From NCBI RefSeq assembly GCF_008000755.1, contig NZ_CP041690.1:1365260-1429259 (forward strand): a DNA stretch of 64,000 bases. Direction: 5' to 3'. The notes under the pieces were generated by a model that did not search any database, was not told the origin of the DNA, and saw only the letters and a program-made list of their open reading frames with translations. Origin of the DNA: Youhaiella tibetensis (GTDB lineage Bacteria; Pseudomonadota; Alphaproteobacteria; Rhizobiales; Devosiaceae). Below, piece by piece: positions 8,766 to 19,181 of the stretch. The first letter of the stretch is position 1. The number at the start of each line of letters is the position of its first letter. The translations under genes and the position numbers were made by a program.

Positions 8766-10616
8766 ATGCTCAAGTGGTTTGAACGCCGCTTAAATCCTTA
8801 TCCACTGGACCCGCCGGCCGAGCCGCCCAAGGGCCTCGTTGCTTTCTGCCTGCACTACAGCCACGGCGCCAAGAAATGGCTGTTCCTGATGGCCGTCGCC
8901 GCCGCCGCCATTGCGGCGGGTGAAATCCTGCTGTTCGGCTTCATCGGCGATGTCGTGAACTGGCTGGCGGAGGCCGATCGCGCCACCTTCATCCAGACCG
9001 ACGGCTGGAAGCTGGCGCTCATGGGCGCCGTCATTCTCATCGTGCTGCCCGCCTTTGCGTTCATCAGCACCATGACCATGCACCAGACGCTGCTCGGCAA
9101 CTTCCCGCAGCGCATCCGCTGGATGACCCATCGCTACCTCATCCGGCAGTCGATGACCTATTTCCAGGACGAGTTTGCCGGCCGTATCGCCACCAAGCTC
9201 ATGCAGACCTCGCTCGCCGTGCGCGAAGTGGTCATGAAGCTGCTCGACATGCTGGTCTACGTGGTCGTCTACTTCACGGGCGCCGTGTTTCTGGCCGCCT
9301 CGAGCGACTGGCGCCTGGCCATCCCGTTCCTCTTCTGGCTCGTCGCCTACGTGCTGCTGATGCGCTACTTCATCCCGCGACTGGGCAAGATCGCCGAGTC
9401 GCAGGCCGATGCGCGCTCGACCATGACGGGCCGCATCGTGGACAGCTACACCAACATCGCCACGGTCAAGCTCTTCTCGCACTCCAACCGTGAAGAGACC
9501 TATGCCCGCGAAGCCATGGACGGGTTCCTCGACACTGTCTACCGGCAGATGCGCATGTTCACCGTGCTCCAGCTTTCGGTGAACTACCTCAATGCCGCGC
9601 TCTTCGCCTCGGTCGGCGCCATCGGCATCTGGTCGTGGCTGGGCGGTGGTCTCACCCCCGGCGCGCTTGCCGTCTCGCTCGGCCTCGTCATGCGCTTCCA
9701 GGGCATGAGCCAGTGGGTCATGTGGGAAATGTCGGCGCTGTTCGAGAACATCGGCACGGTGCGCGATGGCATCAACTCCATCTCGCTGCCGCGCCTCGTA
9801 TCTGACCAGCCGGGCGCCAAGGCCATCGGACGCGTCAACGGCCATATCCGCTTCGATGACGTCACCTTCGCCTATGGCGGCAAGAAGGGCGTCATCGAGG
9901 GGCTCACCATCGACATCAAGCCCGGCGAGAAGATCGGGCTCGTGGGGCGCTCGGGTGCGGGCAAGTCGACCATCGTCAACCTGCTGCTGCGCTTCTACGA
10001 CCGCGAGAACGGCCTTATCACCGTCGACGGCACCGACATCGCCACGGTCACCCAGGAATCCCTGCGCGAAAACATCGGCGTGGTGACCCAGGACACGTCG
10101 CTCCTCCACCGCTCGGTACGCGAGAACATCATCTACGGCCGTCCCGACGCGACCGACGAGGAGATGGTCGAGGCCGCGCGCCTGGCGGAGGCGGAGGACT
10201 TCATCGGCGAACTGGTCGACATGAAGGGCAACCGCGGCTACGACGCCCATGTGGGCGAGCGCGGCGTCAAGCTCTCGGGCGGACAGCGCCAGCGTATCGC
10301 CATTGCGCGCGTGCTGCTCAAGAACGCGCCGATCCTGGTGCTGGACGAAGCGACATCCGCCCTCGATTCCGAGGTCGAGGCCGCGATCCAGAGCCAGCTT
10401 CAGCACCTCATGCAGGGCAAGACCGTGATTGCCATCGCCCACCGCCTCTCGACCATCGCCGCGATGGATCGCCTTATCGTCATCGATGCTGGCAAGGTGG
10501 TGGAGCAGGGCACGCACGCCGAACTCCTCGAACTGGGTGGGCACTACGCCCGCCTCTGGCAGCGCCAGTCCGGCGGCTTCCTCGAACTCGACGAAGACGC
10601 CGAAGCGGCCGAATAA
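8766..10616 (+). CDS. ABC exporter 1 of 3 (fused membrane/ATPase half-transporter)
   Basis: Half-transporter with six membrane helices (about residues 30-320) joined to an ATPase domain: Walker A GRSGAGKST near 394, signature LSGGQRQR near 502, Walker B ILVLDEATSALDSE near 521. Such proteins work as dimers to export lipids, drugs or peptides. The start at 8766 (after GGTGA) aligns with its two paralogs better than the in-frame ATG at 8754. It is the first of three tandem paralogs that share the C-terminal RQSGGFL tail and a nearly identical ATPase core. Substrate unknown; MsbA-like lipid export or multidrug export are both possible. Confidence 0.93.
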   Translation: MLKWFERRLNPYPLDPPAEPPKGLVAFCLHYSHGAKKWLFLMAVAAAAIAAGEILLFGFIGDVVNWLAEADRATFIQTDGWKLALMGAVILIVLPAFAFISTMTMHQTLLGNFPQRIRWMTHRYLIRQSMTYFQDEFAGRIATKLMQTSLAVREVVMKLLDMLVYVVVYFTGAVFLAASSDWRLAIPFLFWLVAYVLLMRYFIPRLGKIAESQADARSTMTGRIVDSYTNIATVKLFSHSNREETYAREAMDGFLDTVYRQMRMFTVLQLSVNYLNAALFASVGAIGIWSWLGGGLTPGALAVSLGLVMRFQGMSQWVMWEMSALFENIGTVRDGINSISLPRLVSDQPGAKAIGRVNGHIRFDDVTFAYGGKKGVIEGLTIDIKPGEKIGLVGRSGAGKSTIVNLLLRFYDRENGLITVDGTDIATVTQESLRENIGVVTQDTSLLHRSVRENIIYGRPDATDEEMVEAARLAEAEDFIGELVDMKGNRGYDAHVGERGVKLSGGQRQRIAIARVLLKNAPILVLDEATSALDSEVEAAIQSQLQHLMQGKTVIAIAHRLSTIAAMDRLIVIDAGKVVEQGTHAELLELGGHYARLWQRQSGGFLELDEDAEAAE

Positions 10617-10651
10617 CCAACCCTTCTATCAACCTCGCACAGGAGAGAGAA

Positions 10652-10732
10652 ATGGCAGGAATTGACAATAGCGCGACCTCGAATTCGGTCAAAAAAGTAA
10701 AACGAAAACAATATTGTAAAGCCCAACCCTGA
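10652..10732 (+). CDS. Possible 26-residue peptide between ABC exporters 1 and 2
   Basis: A short frame starts ATG six bases after AGGAGAGA, a good ribosome-binding site. It encodes a small basic peptide (MAGIDNSATSNS, then Lys/Arg-rich, then CKAQP). It sits in a locally AT-rich patch, unlike the flanking genes. It could be a leader peptide, a real microprotein or an accident of a leftover ribosome site. No homolog known to me. Confidence 0.3.
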   Translation: MAGIDNSATSNSVKKVKRKQYCKAQP

Positions 10733-10769
10733 TATCAATCCGGGGTGGCGCAACCGAAATGAGAACGAA

Positions 10770-12641
10770 ATGTTCGATCGCGTCATTGCCTATTTCAATA
10801 CCCGCTACAGCCCCACGGCTCTGGCGAAGGATCCGCAGCCGCCCATGGGGCTGTGGAAGTTCTGCTGGTACTTCATCGGCCAGTTCCGCGGCGCCTTTGC
10901 GCTGCGCATGTTCCTCGTAGCCGGCGGCTCCGTCGCCGATGCCATGATGCCGATCTTCGTCGGCCTCATCGTTGGCATGCTCGCTACCACCAATCCCGGC
11001 GACATGTTTACGACCAACGGCCAGACGCTGCTGCTGATGGCGACCGTCGTCATGCTCGTGCGTCCGGGCCTCTTCCTCATCGACACGCTGGTGCGCAATC
11101 ATTCGATCGTGCCCAACATCGTCAACATCGTCCGCTGGCAAAGCCATTGGCACGTCATCCGGCAGAGCTGGACCTTTTTCCAGAACGACTTCGCCGGCCG
11201 CATCGCCAACAAGATCATGCAGACGGGCGAAGCCATCGAAACCGGCATCAACCTGACCATCGATGCCGCCTGGTACGCGCTGGTCTTCGTGGTCGTGGCC
11301 ATCACTGTGCTGGCCCGGCTCGATCCGGTGCTGCTGATCCCCATCGCCATCTGGGGCATCGCCTATGGGGTGCTGTTCCACATTTCCATGCCCCTCATCG
11401 CCCACCATTCCGAGCTGCTCTCGGAAGCCAAGTCGGTGATGACCGGCCGGATCGTGGATAGCTACACCAACATCCAGACGCTCAAGACCTTCTCGACCGG
11501 CGGGCACGAGGACGCCTACGTTGCCGACTCGATTGTGGAACACACGGTCGAGTTCCGCCGCCTCATGCGGGTCTTCACCTACATGTGGTCGATCCTGTTC
11601 TTCCTCAACGCGTTCCTCGTGATCTCGATCACCTGGCTATCGCTGCGCGGCTGGAACGACGGCACGCTCAACGCCGCCGCAGTGGCCACGGCCGTGCCCT
11701 TCGCTCTCCAGATCATGAACATGTCCGGCTGGATCCTCGAGATCGGCTCGAACGTCTTCCGCCAGATCGGCAACGTCCGAGACGGCATGGATACCATCGC
11801 CCAGCCGATCACCATGCTCGACAAGCCCGAGGCGCCCCCGCTGGCGGTCAATGCCGGCGAGATCGTCTACGACAACGTCTCGTTCAACTACTGGCGAGGC
11901 AAGGCCGGCTCGGTCATCGACGATTTCAACCTGCGCGTCGCGCCGGGTGAAAAGATCGGCCTGGTCGGGCGTTCGGGCTCGGGCAAGTCGACCCTGGTCA
12001 ACCTCGCCCTGCGCATGTTCGACGTGCAGGACGGCTCGATCCGCATCGACGGCAAGGATGTCCGCGACGTCACCCAGGAGAGCCTGCGTGCCGCCATTGG
12101 CCTCGTCAGCCAGGACACCTCGCTTCTCCATCGTTCCGTCCGCGAAAACCTCAAGTACGGCCGCCAGGATGCGACCGACGAGCAGATGATCGCGGCGGCC
12201 GAGCAGGCGCAGGTGCACGACGTGATCATGGGTCTGGTCGATCCCAAGGGCCGTACCGGCTACGACGCCCATGTGGGCGAAAGGGGCGTCAAGCTCTCGG
12301 GTGGGCAACGGCAGCGCATCGCCATCGCCCGCGTCCTGCTCAAGAACGCCCCGATCCTGGTGCTCGACGAAGCGACCTCGGCGCTCGATTCCGAGGTGGA
12401 GGCCGCCATCCAGGACCAGCTCCAGAGCCTGATGGCCGGCAAGACGGTGATCGCCATCGCGCACCGCCTCTCGACCATCGCCGCGATGGACCGTCTCGTG
12501 GTGCTCGAAAAGGGCCGGATCGTGGAGGAGGGCACCCACGCCGAACTCCTGGCGTCGGGCGGCCACTACGCCCATCTCTGGGAACGCCAGTCCGGCGGCT
12601 TCCTCGACCTCGACGCGGTCGAAACGGAAGCGGCGCAGTAA
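10770..12641 (+). CDS. ABC exporter 2 of 3
   Basis: Second tandem half-transporter, 623 residues. The membrane domain spans roughly residues 30-325; the ATPase has Walker A GRSGSGKST near 400, signature LSGGQRQR near 508, and Walker B ILVLDEATSALDSE near 528. It begins with a short amphipathic stretch and then PQPPMGLWKF, matching PAEPPKGLVAF in exporter 1 and PPAPVLQFF in exporter 3. All catalytic motifs are intact in each of the three, so none looks like a degenerate partner. Likely co-transcribed with its neighbours, with 150 bases upstream. Confidence 0.93.
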   Translation: MFDRVIAYFNTRYSPTALAKDPQPPMGLWKFCWYFIGQFRGAFALRMFLVAGGSVADAMMPIFVGLIVGMLATTNPGDMFTTNGQTLLLMATVVMLVRPGLFLIDTLVRNHSIVPNIVNIVRWQSHWHVIRQSWTFFQNDFAGRIANKIMQTGEAIETGINLTIDAAWYALVFVVVAITVLARLDPVLLIPIAIWGIAYGVLFHISMPLIAHHSELLSEAKSVMTGRIVDSYTNIQTLKTFSTGGHEDAYVADSIVEHTVEFRRLMRVFTYMWSILFFLNAFLVISITWLSLRGWNDGTLNAAAVATAVPFALQIMNMSGWILEIGSNVFRQIGNVRDGMDTIAQPITMLDKPEAPPLAVNAGEIVYDNVSFNYWRGKAGSVIDDFNLRVAPGEKIGLVGRSGSGKSTLVNLALRMFDVQDGSIRIDGKDVRDVTQESLRAAIGLVSQDTSLLHRSVRENLKYGRQDATDEQMIAAAEQAQVHDVIMGLVDPKGRTGYDAHVGERGVKLSGGQRQRIAIARVLLKNAPILVLDEATSALDSEVEAAIQDQLQSLMAGKTVIAIAHRLSTIAAMDRLVVLEKGRIVEEGTHAELLASGGHYAHLWERQSGGFLDLDAVETEAAQ

Positions 12642-12724
12642 CGGGCAGGGGGAGCCACGAACACTGGCTTCCCCACCACCGGAACCCTATCCCCCTTGCC
12701 GCCATTAGGTCATGATCTAAGCTC

Positions 12725-12745
12725 ACGACTCTCCAGTCGTTTTTC
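12725..12745 (+). terminator. Short intrinsic-terminator-like hairpin before ABC exporter 3
   Basis: ACGACT pairs with AGTCGT around CTCC and is followed directly by TTTTCTCC. The layout is that of a small intrinsic terminator, 16 bases before the start of the third exporter. It could reduce read-through from the two upstream genes or act as an attenuator. The stem is only six pairs, half of them GC. Confidence 0.45.
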
Positions 12746-12760
12746 TCCCCGGCGGCCCGC

Positions 12761-14632
<1,872 letters not shown>

Positions 14633-14730
14633 CTGGTTAACGCCGAGCAGAACTTCTTAACATTTTCCTTAAATCGCCCTTTTGGCCGGCGTGCCACATT
14701 CGCGACCGGTTTTGGGGGCGAATTGACAGA

Positions 14731-14925
14731 ATGTTGAAACGGACGATCCGGGTCCTCGGTCCGGACGGTGAGCAGCTTGCCGTCTATGAAATCGAAATCG
14801 ATCCCTACCGGCACCCGCACGAACTCGACTTCGCCTCCGAGGCGATGGAGCGCTACCGCAAGGATAGCGGCAAGTCGCACGCTGAGCTGATGACGCTCAC
14901 CTTTCTCGTGCTGCCCGAAGGGTAG
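14731..14925 (+). CDS. Small conserved-looking hypothetical protein
   Basis: A 64-residue acidic protein starting MLKRTIRVLGPDGEQLAVYEIEIDP, with an EIEIDPYRHPHELDF stretch and a helical second half. Base use matches the neighbouring genes, which supports real coding. No ribosome site is obvious and no domain is recognisable. It ends ten bases before a strong hairpin shared with the convergent pseudoazurin gene. Confidence 0.6.
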   Translation: MLKRTIRVLGPDGEQLAVYEIEIDPYRHPHELDFASEAMERYRKDSGKSHAELMTLTFLVLPEG

Positions 14926-14934
14926 CGCCTGTCG

Positions 14935-14959
14935 GTGGAGAGCGCCTTTCGCTCTCCAC
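14935..14959. terminator. Bidirectional hairpin between convergent genes
   Basis: GTGGAGAGCG and CGCTCTCCAC form a perfect ten-pair stem with loop CCTTT. It lies between the 64-residue gene and the pseudoazurin gene, which converge. Confidence 0.6.
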
Positions 14960-14976
14960 ACGGGGCGAATGCGGTG

Positions 14977-15423
14977 TCAGTTGCCGGCCTCGAGATCGGC
15001 AAAGATCTTGGCGAAGCGCTCGTTGGCCTTGCCCGGCTGCTTGACGGCCTTGGCCGCCTCCAGGTTTTCCGGCTCGCCCACGACGATCAGTGCAACCATG
15101 CCCATTCCGTAGTGCGGCGTGCAGCGGATGCCATAGGCCCCGGCCTCCTCGAAAGTGAAGGTGAAATCCTTCCCGATGGCGCTCTTGAACGGCTCGAACC
15201 CTTCGGGAAACATGCCCGGGACCGTCTCGGCATTGTGGCCCTTGCTCGCCGCGACGAAGGTCACCGTGTCGCCCGGCTGGATCCTGGTCAGGGCGGGCTC
15301 GAAGACCATCGCACCTTCCGCGCCCTTGTTGAGCATCTTCACCTCGAAATCGGCGGCGAACGCGGGCGAGGCCAGTATAGCTGCGAGAGAGAGGCTGGCC
15401 AAGGTGAGCTTGTTGAAATGCAT
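14977..15423 (-). CDS. Pseudoazurin (type 1 copper protein)
   Basis: Periplasmic blue copper electron carrier. A signal peptide (ending SPAFA) precedes a cupredoxin fold with the family-specific runs MVFEPAL, KGHNAETVPGM and YGIRCTPHYGMGMVALIVVG. The copper ligands are His (KGHN), Cys (RCTPH), His (CTPH) and Met (GMGM). The start at 15423 is chosen because GAGGA lies eight bases upstream; the in-frame ATG at 15441 has none. In denitrifiers pseudoazurin feeds copper nitrite reductase, but no nir gene is nearby, so its partner here is unknown. A perfect palindrome overlaps its promoter region. Confidence 0.93.
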   Translation of the reverse strand: MHFNKLTLASLSLAAILASPAFAADFEVKMLNKGAEGAMVFEPALTRIQPGDTVTFVAASKGHNAETVPGMFPEGFEPFKSAIGKDFTFTFEEAGAYGIRCTPHYGMGMVALIVVGEPENLEAAKAVKQPGKANERFAKIFADLEAGN

Positions 15424-15443
15424 GTGGAGTTCCTCAGTCATAT

Positions 15444-15466
15444 AATATGATTATAATAATCATATT
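15444..15466. promoter_or_regulatory. Perfect 23-bp palindrome upstream of pseudoazurin
   Basis: Two 11-base arms (AATATGATTAT and ATAATCATATT) surround one central base, 21 bases before the pseudoazurin start codon. It is strikingly AT-rich for this genome. It contains TGA-N9-TCA, the form reported for the iron-responsive operator of RirA in rhizobia. It does not match the FNR/NnrR box TTGAT-N4-ATCAA. An operator is very likely; which regulator binds is inference. Confidence 0.65.
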
Positions 15467-15526
15467 TATTGCTCCTCGATCAACCTATGCTCGCCATTGG
15501 CAGCGTCGAGGACTCCGTCTAAGAAA

Positions 15527-15571
15527 CCTCCCGCGCCTCTGAAATCGATTGCGGCGCGGGTTTTCGGGAGG
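15527..15571 (+). promoter_or_regulatory. Structured leader with competing stems before beta-mannosidase
   Basis: CCCGCGCC (15530-15537) pairs perfectly with GGCGCGGG (15553-15560), and TTTT follows, giving a terminator-like hairpin. CCTCCCG (15527-15533), overlapping the first arm, is the perfect complement of CGGGAGG (15565-15571), which contains the ribosome-binding site. The two pairings exclude each other. This is what an attenuator or translational switch looks like, but no known riboswitch class is recognised. Confidence 0.45.
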
Positions 15572-15576
15572 AATTC

Positions 15577-18072
15577 ATGGCGAAGGCCAAGGCCGTTTCG
15601 ACGGCGAATGCGAGCTATTCTGAAATCGCGCTGTCGGGTGTCTACGCCCTGACCTCACCCAAATACGATGGCGCCTTCGGCATCGACCTGCCGGGCGACG
15701 TGCATACGGCGCTGATCGAGGCGGGCGAGATTCCCGATCCCTATTTCGGCGCCAACGAGCAGGACGTGATGTGGGTCAACCACACGCCCTGGAGCGTCGA
15801 ACGCAACTTCGATGCCGCGCCCGAGGACCTCGATGGTTACCTCACGCTGACGCTTTCGGAAGTCGACTGCATCGCGCGCATCTCGCTCAATGGCGAGTTG
15901 ATTGCGGAAACCGACAATGCCTTCCGCCGCTACGATTTCGACGTGACGGGCAAGGTCCGCCCGGGCGAGAACCACATTCAGATCGATTTTGCCGTCACTC
16001 GCGATGTCGCCAAGGCCCGCGCCCAGGCGCATCCCTTCCCGATCCCCTTTACCAAGAACTACCAGACCAACGGCCTTGAAGGCGTGCACATGAACTTCGT
16101 GCGCAAGGTCGCCTGCCATGCCGGCTGGGACTGGGGTATCTGCCTGATGCCGACCGGCGTCTATGGCCGCATGGCCATCCGCAAGAGCCGCCTCGCCCGC
16201 CAGGAGAGCGTGCAGGTAGACCAGGCACACGGCAAGAAGTCGGTCGAACTCTCGATCGCCACCCGCGTCTACGCCTTCGCTGAAGGTTCGGTCGAACTCG
16301 GTCACACCATTGACGGCCAGGTGATCGCGGACAAGGTGGTGGTGCGCCCGGGCGAAAACGTCTTCGTCCACAACGTCACCATCAAGAACCCGCGCCTCTG
16401 GTGGCCGAGCGGGCAGGGTGAGCAGCCGCTCTATGATCTCGTCACCACGCTCGATGGTGAAGTCACCAGCCGGCGGATCGGTCTGCGTAAGCTCGAATGG
16501 GTCATCGAGAAGGATGCCATCGACCATTCCTTCAAGGTGCGCATCAACGGCCGCGACATCACGGCGATGGGGGCGAACTGGATCCCCGCCGACGCCATCC
16601 CCTCGCGCATCACCGAGCCGGTCGTCCGTGACCTGCTCGAAAGCGCCGTCGCCGCCAACATGAACATGATCCGCATCTGGGGCGGCGGACAGTACGAACC
16701 CGACTATTTCTACGACCTGTGCGACGAACTCGGTCTCCTCGTCTGGCAGGACTTCATGTTCGCCTGCATGAGCTACCCTTCAAACCGCGAATTCCTCGAC
16801 AATGTCCGGGTCGAGATCACCCAGCAGGTCCGGCGCCTGTCCCACCATGCCTGTATCGCCCTCTGGTGCGGCGACAACGAAGTGATCGGGTCGCTCACCT
16901 GGTACGACGAGACCAAGGCAAATCCCGAGCGCTACCTCGCCAATTACGACCGCATGAGCTCGATGCTCCAGTCGATCGTGGAAGACGAGGATCCCGCCCG
17001 CCGCTTCTGGCCATCCTCTCCCTCGCTCGGCTACCTCGATTTCTCGGACGGCTGGCACTCGGACACGCGGGGCGACCTGCACTATTGGGACGTCTGGCAC
17101 TCGGCCAAGCCGTTCGAGGCCTATCGCACCGTCAATCCGCGCTTCGCTTCCGAGTTCGGCTTCCAATCCTTCACCTCGATGAACGTCATCGAGACGTTCA
17201 CCACCCCCGAGGACCGCAACCCCTCCTCGCCGGTGATGGAGAACCATCAGCGCAACGACGGCGGCAATGCCCGCATCCTCGAAACCATGTGCCGGTACTT
17301 CCGTTTCCCGGCCACTTTCGAGCAGATGGTGTTCCTGTCCCAGATCCAGCAGGGACTGGCGATCAAGACCGCCATCGAATACTGGCGCTCCACCAAGCCG
17401 CGCTGCATGGGCACGCTCTTCTGGCAGATCAACGACACCTATCCGGTGGCGAGTTGGGCGAGCCTCGACTATGGCGGGCAGTGGAAGCTTCTCCACTACA
17501 TGGCCCGGCGCTTCTTCCTGCCGGTTAACGTCGTCGCCGTGCCTGACAAGGAAAAGGGCGATATCGTCCTCAAGGGGATCAACGACACCGCGTCTCGGGC
17601 CGAGATCAGCCTCGAGGTCCGGATCGTCAATGTCGACGGCTCGTCCACGACCGTGCACGACAAGCGCGGCAAGATCGGCCCCGACGCCGCGGCCGAACTC
17701 GCGCGCGTGCCACTGAACAACCTCGGCGACGGGGACTTCCTCGCCTTTTCCTGGACTGGCGAGGACGGAAATCTGCTGGGCGAGAACGACTTCTTTCCGC
17801 GCGCCTACAAATACTATGACGTTCCCGATGCCAAGGTGAAGGCGGCCTGGTCCACCCAGGACGGAGCACCGGTTCTGACCCTCACTGCCGATCGCCCGGC
17901 CTTCTTCGTCACCGCATCGGTGGATGTTCCCGGCTACTTCTCGGACAACGCACTGACCCTCGTGCCGGGCCGCGAAACCCGCCTCACCTTCACGCCGCGC
18001 CACGGCGCCAAGGTCACCCAGAAAGCCCTCGCCTCCAGCTTGCGCATCCGGCATCTGCGAGAGACATACTGA
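15577..18072 (+). CDS. Beta-mannosidase, glycoside hydrolase family 2
   Basis: Exo-acting hydrolase removing beta-linked mannose from oligosaccharides, 831 residues, the usual size for GH2 beta-mannosidases. An N-terminal sugar-binding jelly roll (about 1-180) is followed by an immunoglobulin-like domain, then a TIM barrel with the acid/base Glu435 in WCGDNEV and the nucleophile Glu526 in SEFGFQS, then C-terminal beta domains. No signal peptide, so it acts in the cytoplasm on imported sugars. GGAGG lies six bases before the start. No sugar transporter is adjacent. Confidence 0.92.
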   Translation: MAKAKAVSTANASYSEIALSGVYALTSPKYDGAFGIDLPGDVHTALIEAGEIPDPYFGANEQDVMWVNHTPWSVERNFDAAPEDLDGYLTLTLSEVDCIARISLNGELIAETDNAFRRYDFDVTGKVRPGENHIQIDFAVTRDVAKARAQAHPFPIPFTKNYQTNGLEGVHMNFVRKVACHAGWDWGICLMPTGVYGRMAIRKSRLARQESVQVDQAHGKKSVELSIATRVYAFAEGSVELGHTIDGQVIADKVVVRPGENVFVHNVTIKNPRLWWPSGQGEQPLYDLVTTLDGEVTSRRIGLRKLEWVIEKDAIDHSFKVRINGRDITAMGANWIPADAIPSRITEPVVRDLLESAVAANMNMIRIWGGGQYEPDYFYDLCDELGLLVWQDFMFACMSYPSNREFLDNVRVEITQQVRRLSHHACIALWCGDNEVIGSLTWYDETKANPERYLANYDRMSSMLQSIVEDEDPARRFWPSSPSLGYLDFSDGWHSDTRGDLHYWDVWHSAKPFEAYRTVNPRFASEFGFQSFTSMNVIETFTTPEDRNPSSPVMENHQRNDGGNARILETMCRYFRFPATFEQMVFLSQIQQGLAIKTAIEYWRSTKPRCMGTLFWQINDTYPVASWASLDYGGQWKLLHYMARRFFLPVNVVAVPDKEKGDIVLKGINDTASRAEISLEVRIVNVDGSSTTVHDKRGKIGPDAAAELARVPLNNLGDGDFLAFSWTGEDGNLLGENDFFPRAYKYYDVPDAKVKAAWSTQDGAPVLTLTADRPAFFVTASVDVPGYFSDNALTLVPGRETRLTFTPRHGAKVTQKALASSLRIRHLRETY

Positions 18073-18085
18073 GCCCGTCCAGCCC

Positions 18086-18127
18086 GAGGGGGCGCTGCCC
18101 CCTCGCGCGTTGGCTACAGGCCAACGC
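18086..18127 (+). terminator. Double hairpin after beta-mannosidase
   Basis: GAGGGGGC/GCCCCCTC with loop GCT (18086-18104) and GCGTTGGC/GCCAACGC with loop TACAG (18107-18127) follow the stop closely. Both stems are perfect. They probably end the mannosidase transcript. Confidence 0.5.
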
Positions 18128-18203
18128 TCCTTGCGATTGACAACGCCTCCAATCTCCCCCAACGCTAGTTCCGCGCCTTCTCCTAGCGCGTTCGGAACCT
18201 GAC

Positions 18204-19121
18204 ATGACCATCGCCGTCGCGCCCGTGCAGGAGCGCCGCCTCTATGGCATCGGCCTCGTGCTGATCGCCTATTTCGTCTTCACGATGATCGACTCTTCGG
18301 CGAAATGGCTGGCGCAAAGCGGTATGCCGACGCCGCAGTTCATATTCGCGCGTTACGCCGTTCATTTTCTGCTCATAACCGCGCTGATTGCACCCAGGCA
18401 GGGCGTTGCGCTGGTCCGCACGGGCAACCTGAAACTGGAAATCCTGCGCGGCCTGCTGCTCCTGGGCGTCACGGTCTGCAACTTCCTCGCCGTCCAGTTC
18501 CTGCCCCTCACCACGACCGGTTCGATCAATTTCACCATGCCGCTGATGCTGTGCGCGCTTTCCGTACCGCTCCTTGGCGAGCATGTCGGATGGCGGCGGT
18601 GGACTGCGATTTTCGTTGGTTTCCTTGGTGTTATCGTCATCGTCCGCCCGGGAACCGATGCCTTTCACCCGGCAGCCCTGCTTTCGCTGATGGGCGCCTG
18701 CGGCTCGGCGCTCTACTTCATCCTGACGCGAAAACTGGCCGGCGTGGATTCGGCCGCCACCCAGCAGTTCTATTCCGGCCTCATCGCCACGCTCTGCCTG
18801 GCGCCGTTTGCCTTCCAGAACTGGATCTGGCCCTCTACCTCCGCCGATTGGTTCGCCTTCGCCCTGATCGGCGTTGCCGGCCTGACCGGCCACCAGCTCT
18901 TCTCAATCGCCGCGCGCTACGCACCGGCGACCACCCTGGCTCCCTTTGCATACCTCCAGATTGTCTACATGACGCTTTCGAGCTGGCTGATCTTCAACCA
19001 GCCGCCCGATTTGGGCATCTACCTGGGTGCTCCGATCGTCATCGGTTCGGGCCTCTACATCTGGTGGCGGGAGCGTTCCATGGGGCGCAAGACCGTCACG
19101 GCGATCGGCGAGGTCGAATGA
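18204..19121 (+). CDS. DMT-superfamily permease (EamA repeats)
   Basis: Ten-helix inner-membrane transporter of 305 residues built from two EamA repeats (about residues 12-145 and 155-290). The first contains the typical FARYAVHF and FLAVQFLPLTTTGSINF stretches. Such proteins usually export amino acids, their analogs or other metabolites. Nothing nearby indicates the substrate. A hairpin (19127-19144) follows the stop. Confidence 0.88.
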   Translation: MTIAVAPVQERRLYGIGLVLIAYFVFTMIDSSAKWLAQSGMPTPQFIFARYAVHFLLITALIAPRQGVALVRTGNLKLEILRGLLLLGVTVCNFLAVQFLPLTTTGSINFTMPLMLCALSVPLLGEHVGWRRWTAIFVGFLGVIVIVRPGTDAFHPAALLSLMGACGSALYFILTRKLAGVDSAATQQFYSGLIATLCLAPFAFQNWIWPSTSADWFAFALIGVAGLTGHQLFSIAARYAPATTLAPFAYLQIVYMTLSSWLIFNQPPDLGIYLGAPIVIGSGLYIWWRERSMGRKTVTAIGEVE

Positions 19122-19126
19122 TACTT

Positions 19127-19144
19127 CGGCACCTTTTGGTGCCG
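19127..19144 (+). terminator. Hairpin after the DMT permease gene
   Basis: CGGCACC and GGTGCCG pair perfectly around TTTT and are followed by TCTT. Short spacing to the next gene suggests it partly separates the two units. Confidence 0.5.
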
Positions 19145-19181
19145 TCTTGAGGCTGCCGTGGGCAGGGCTTACCTTGCCGCC

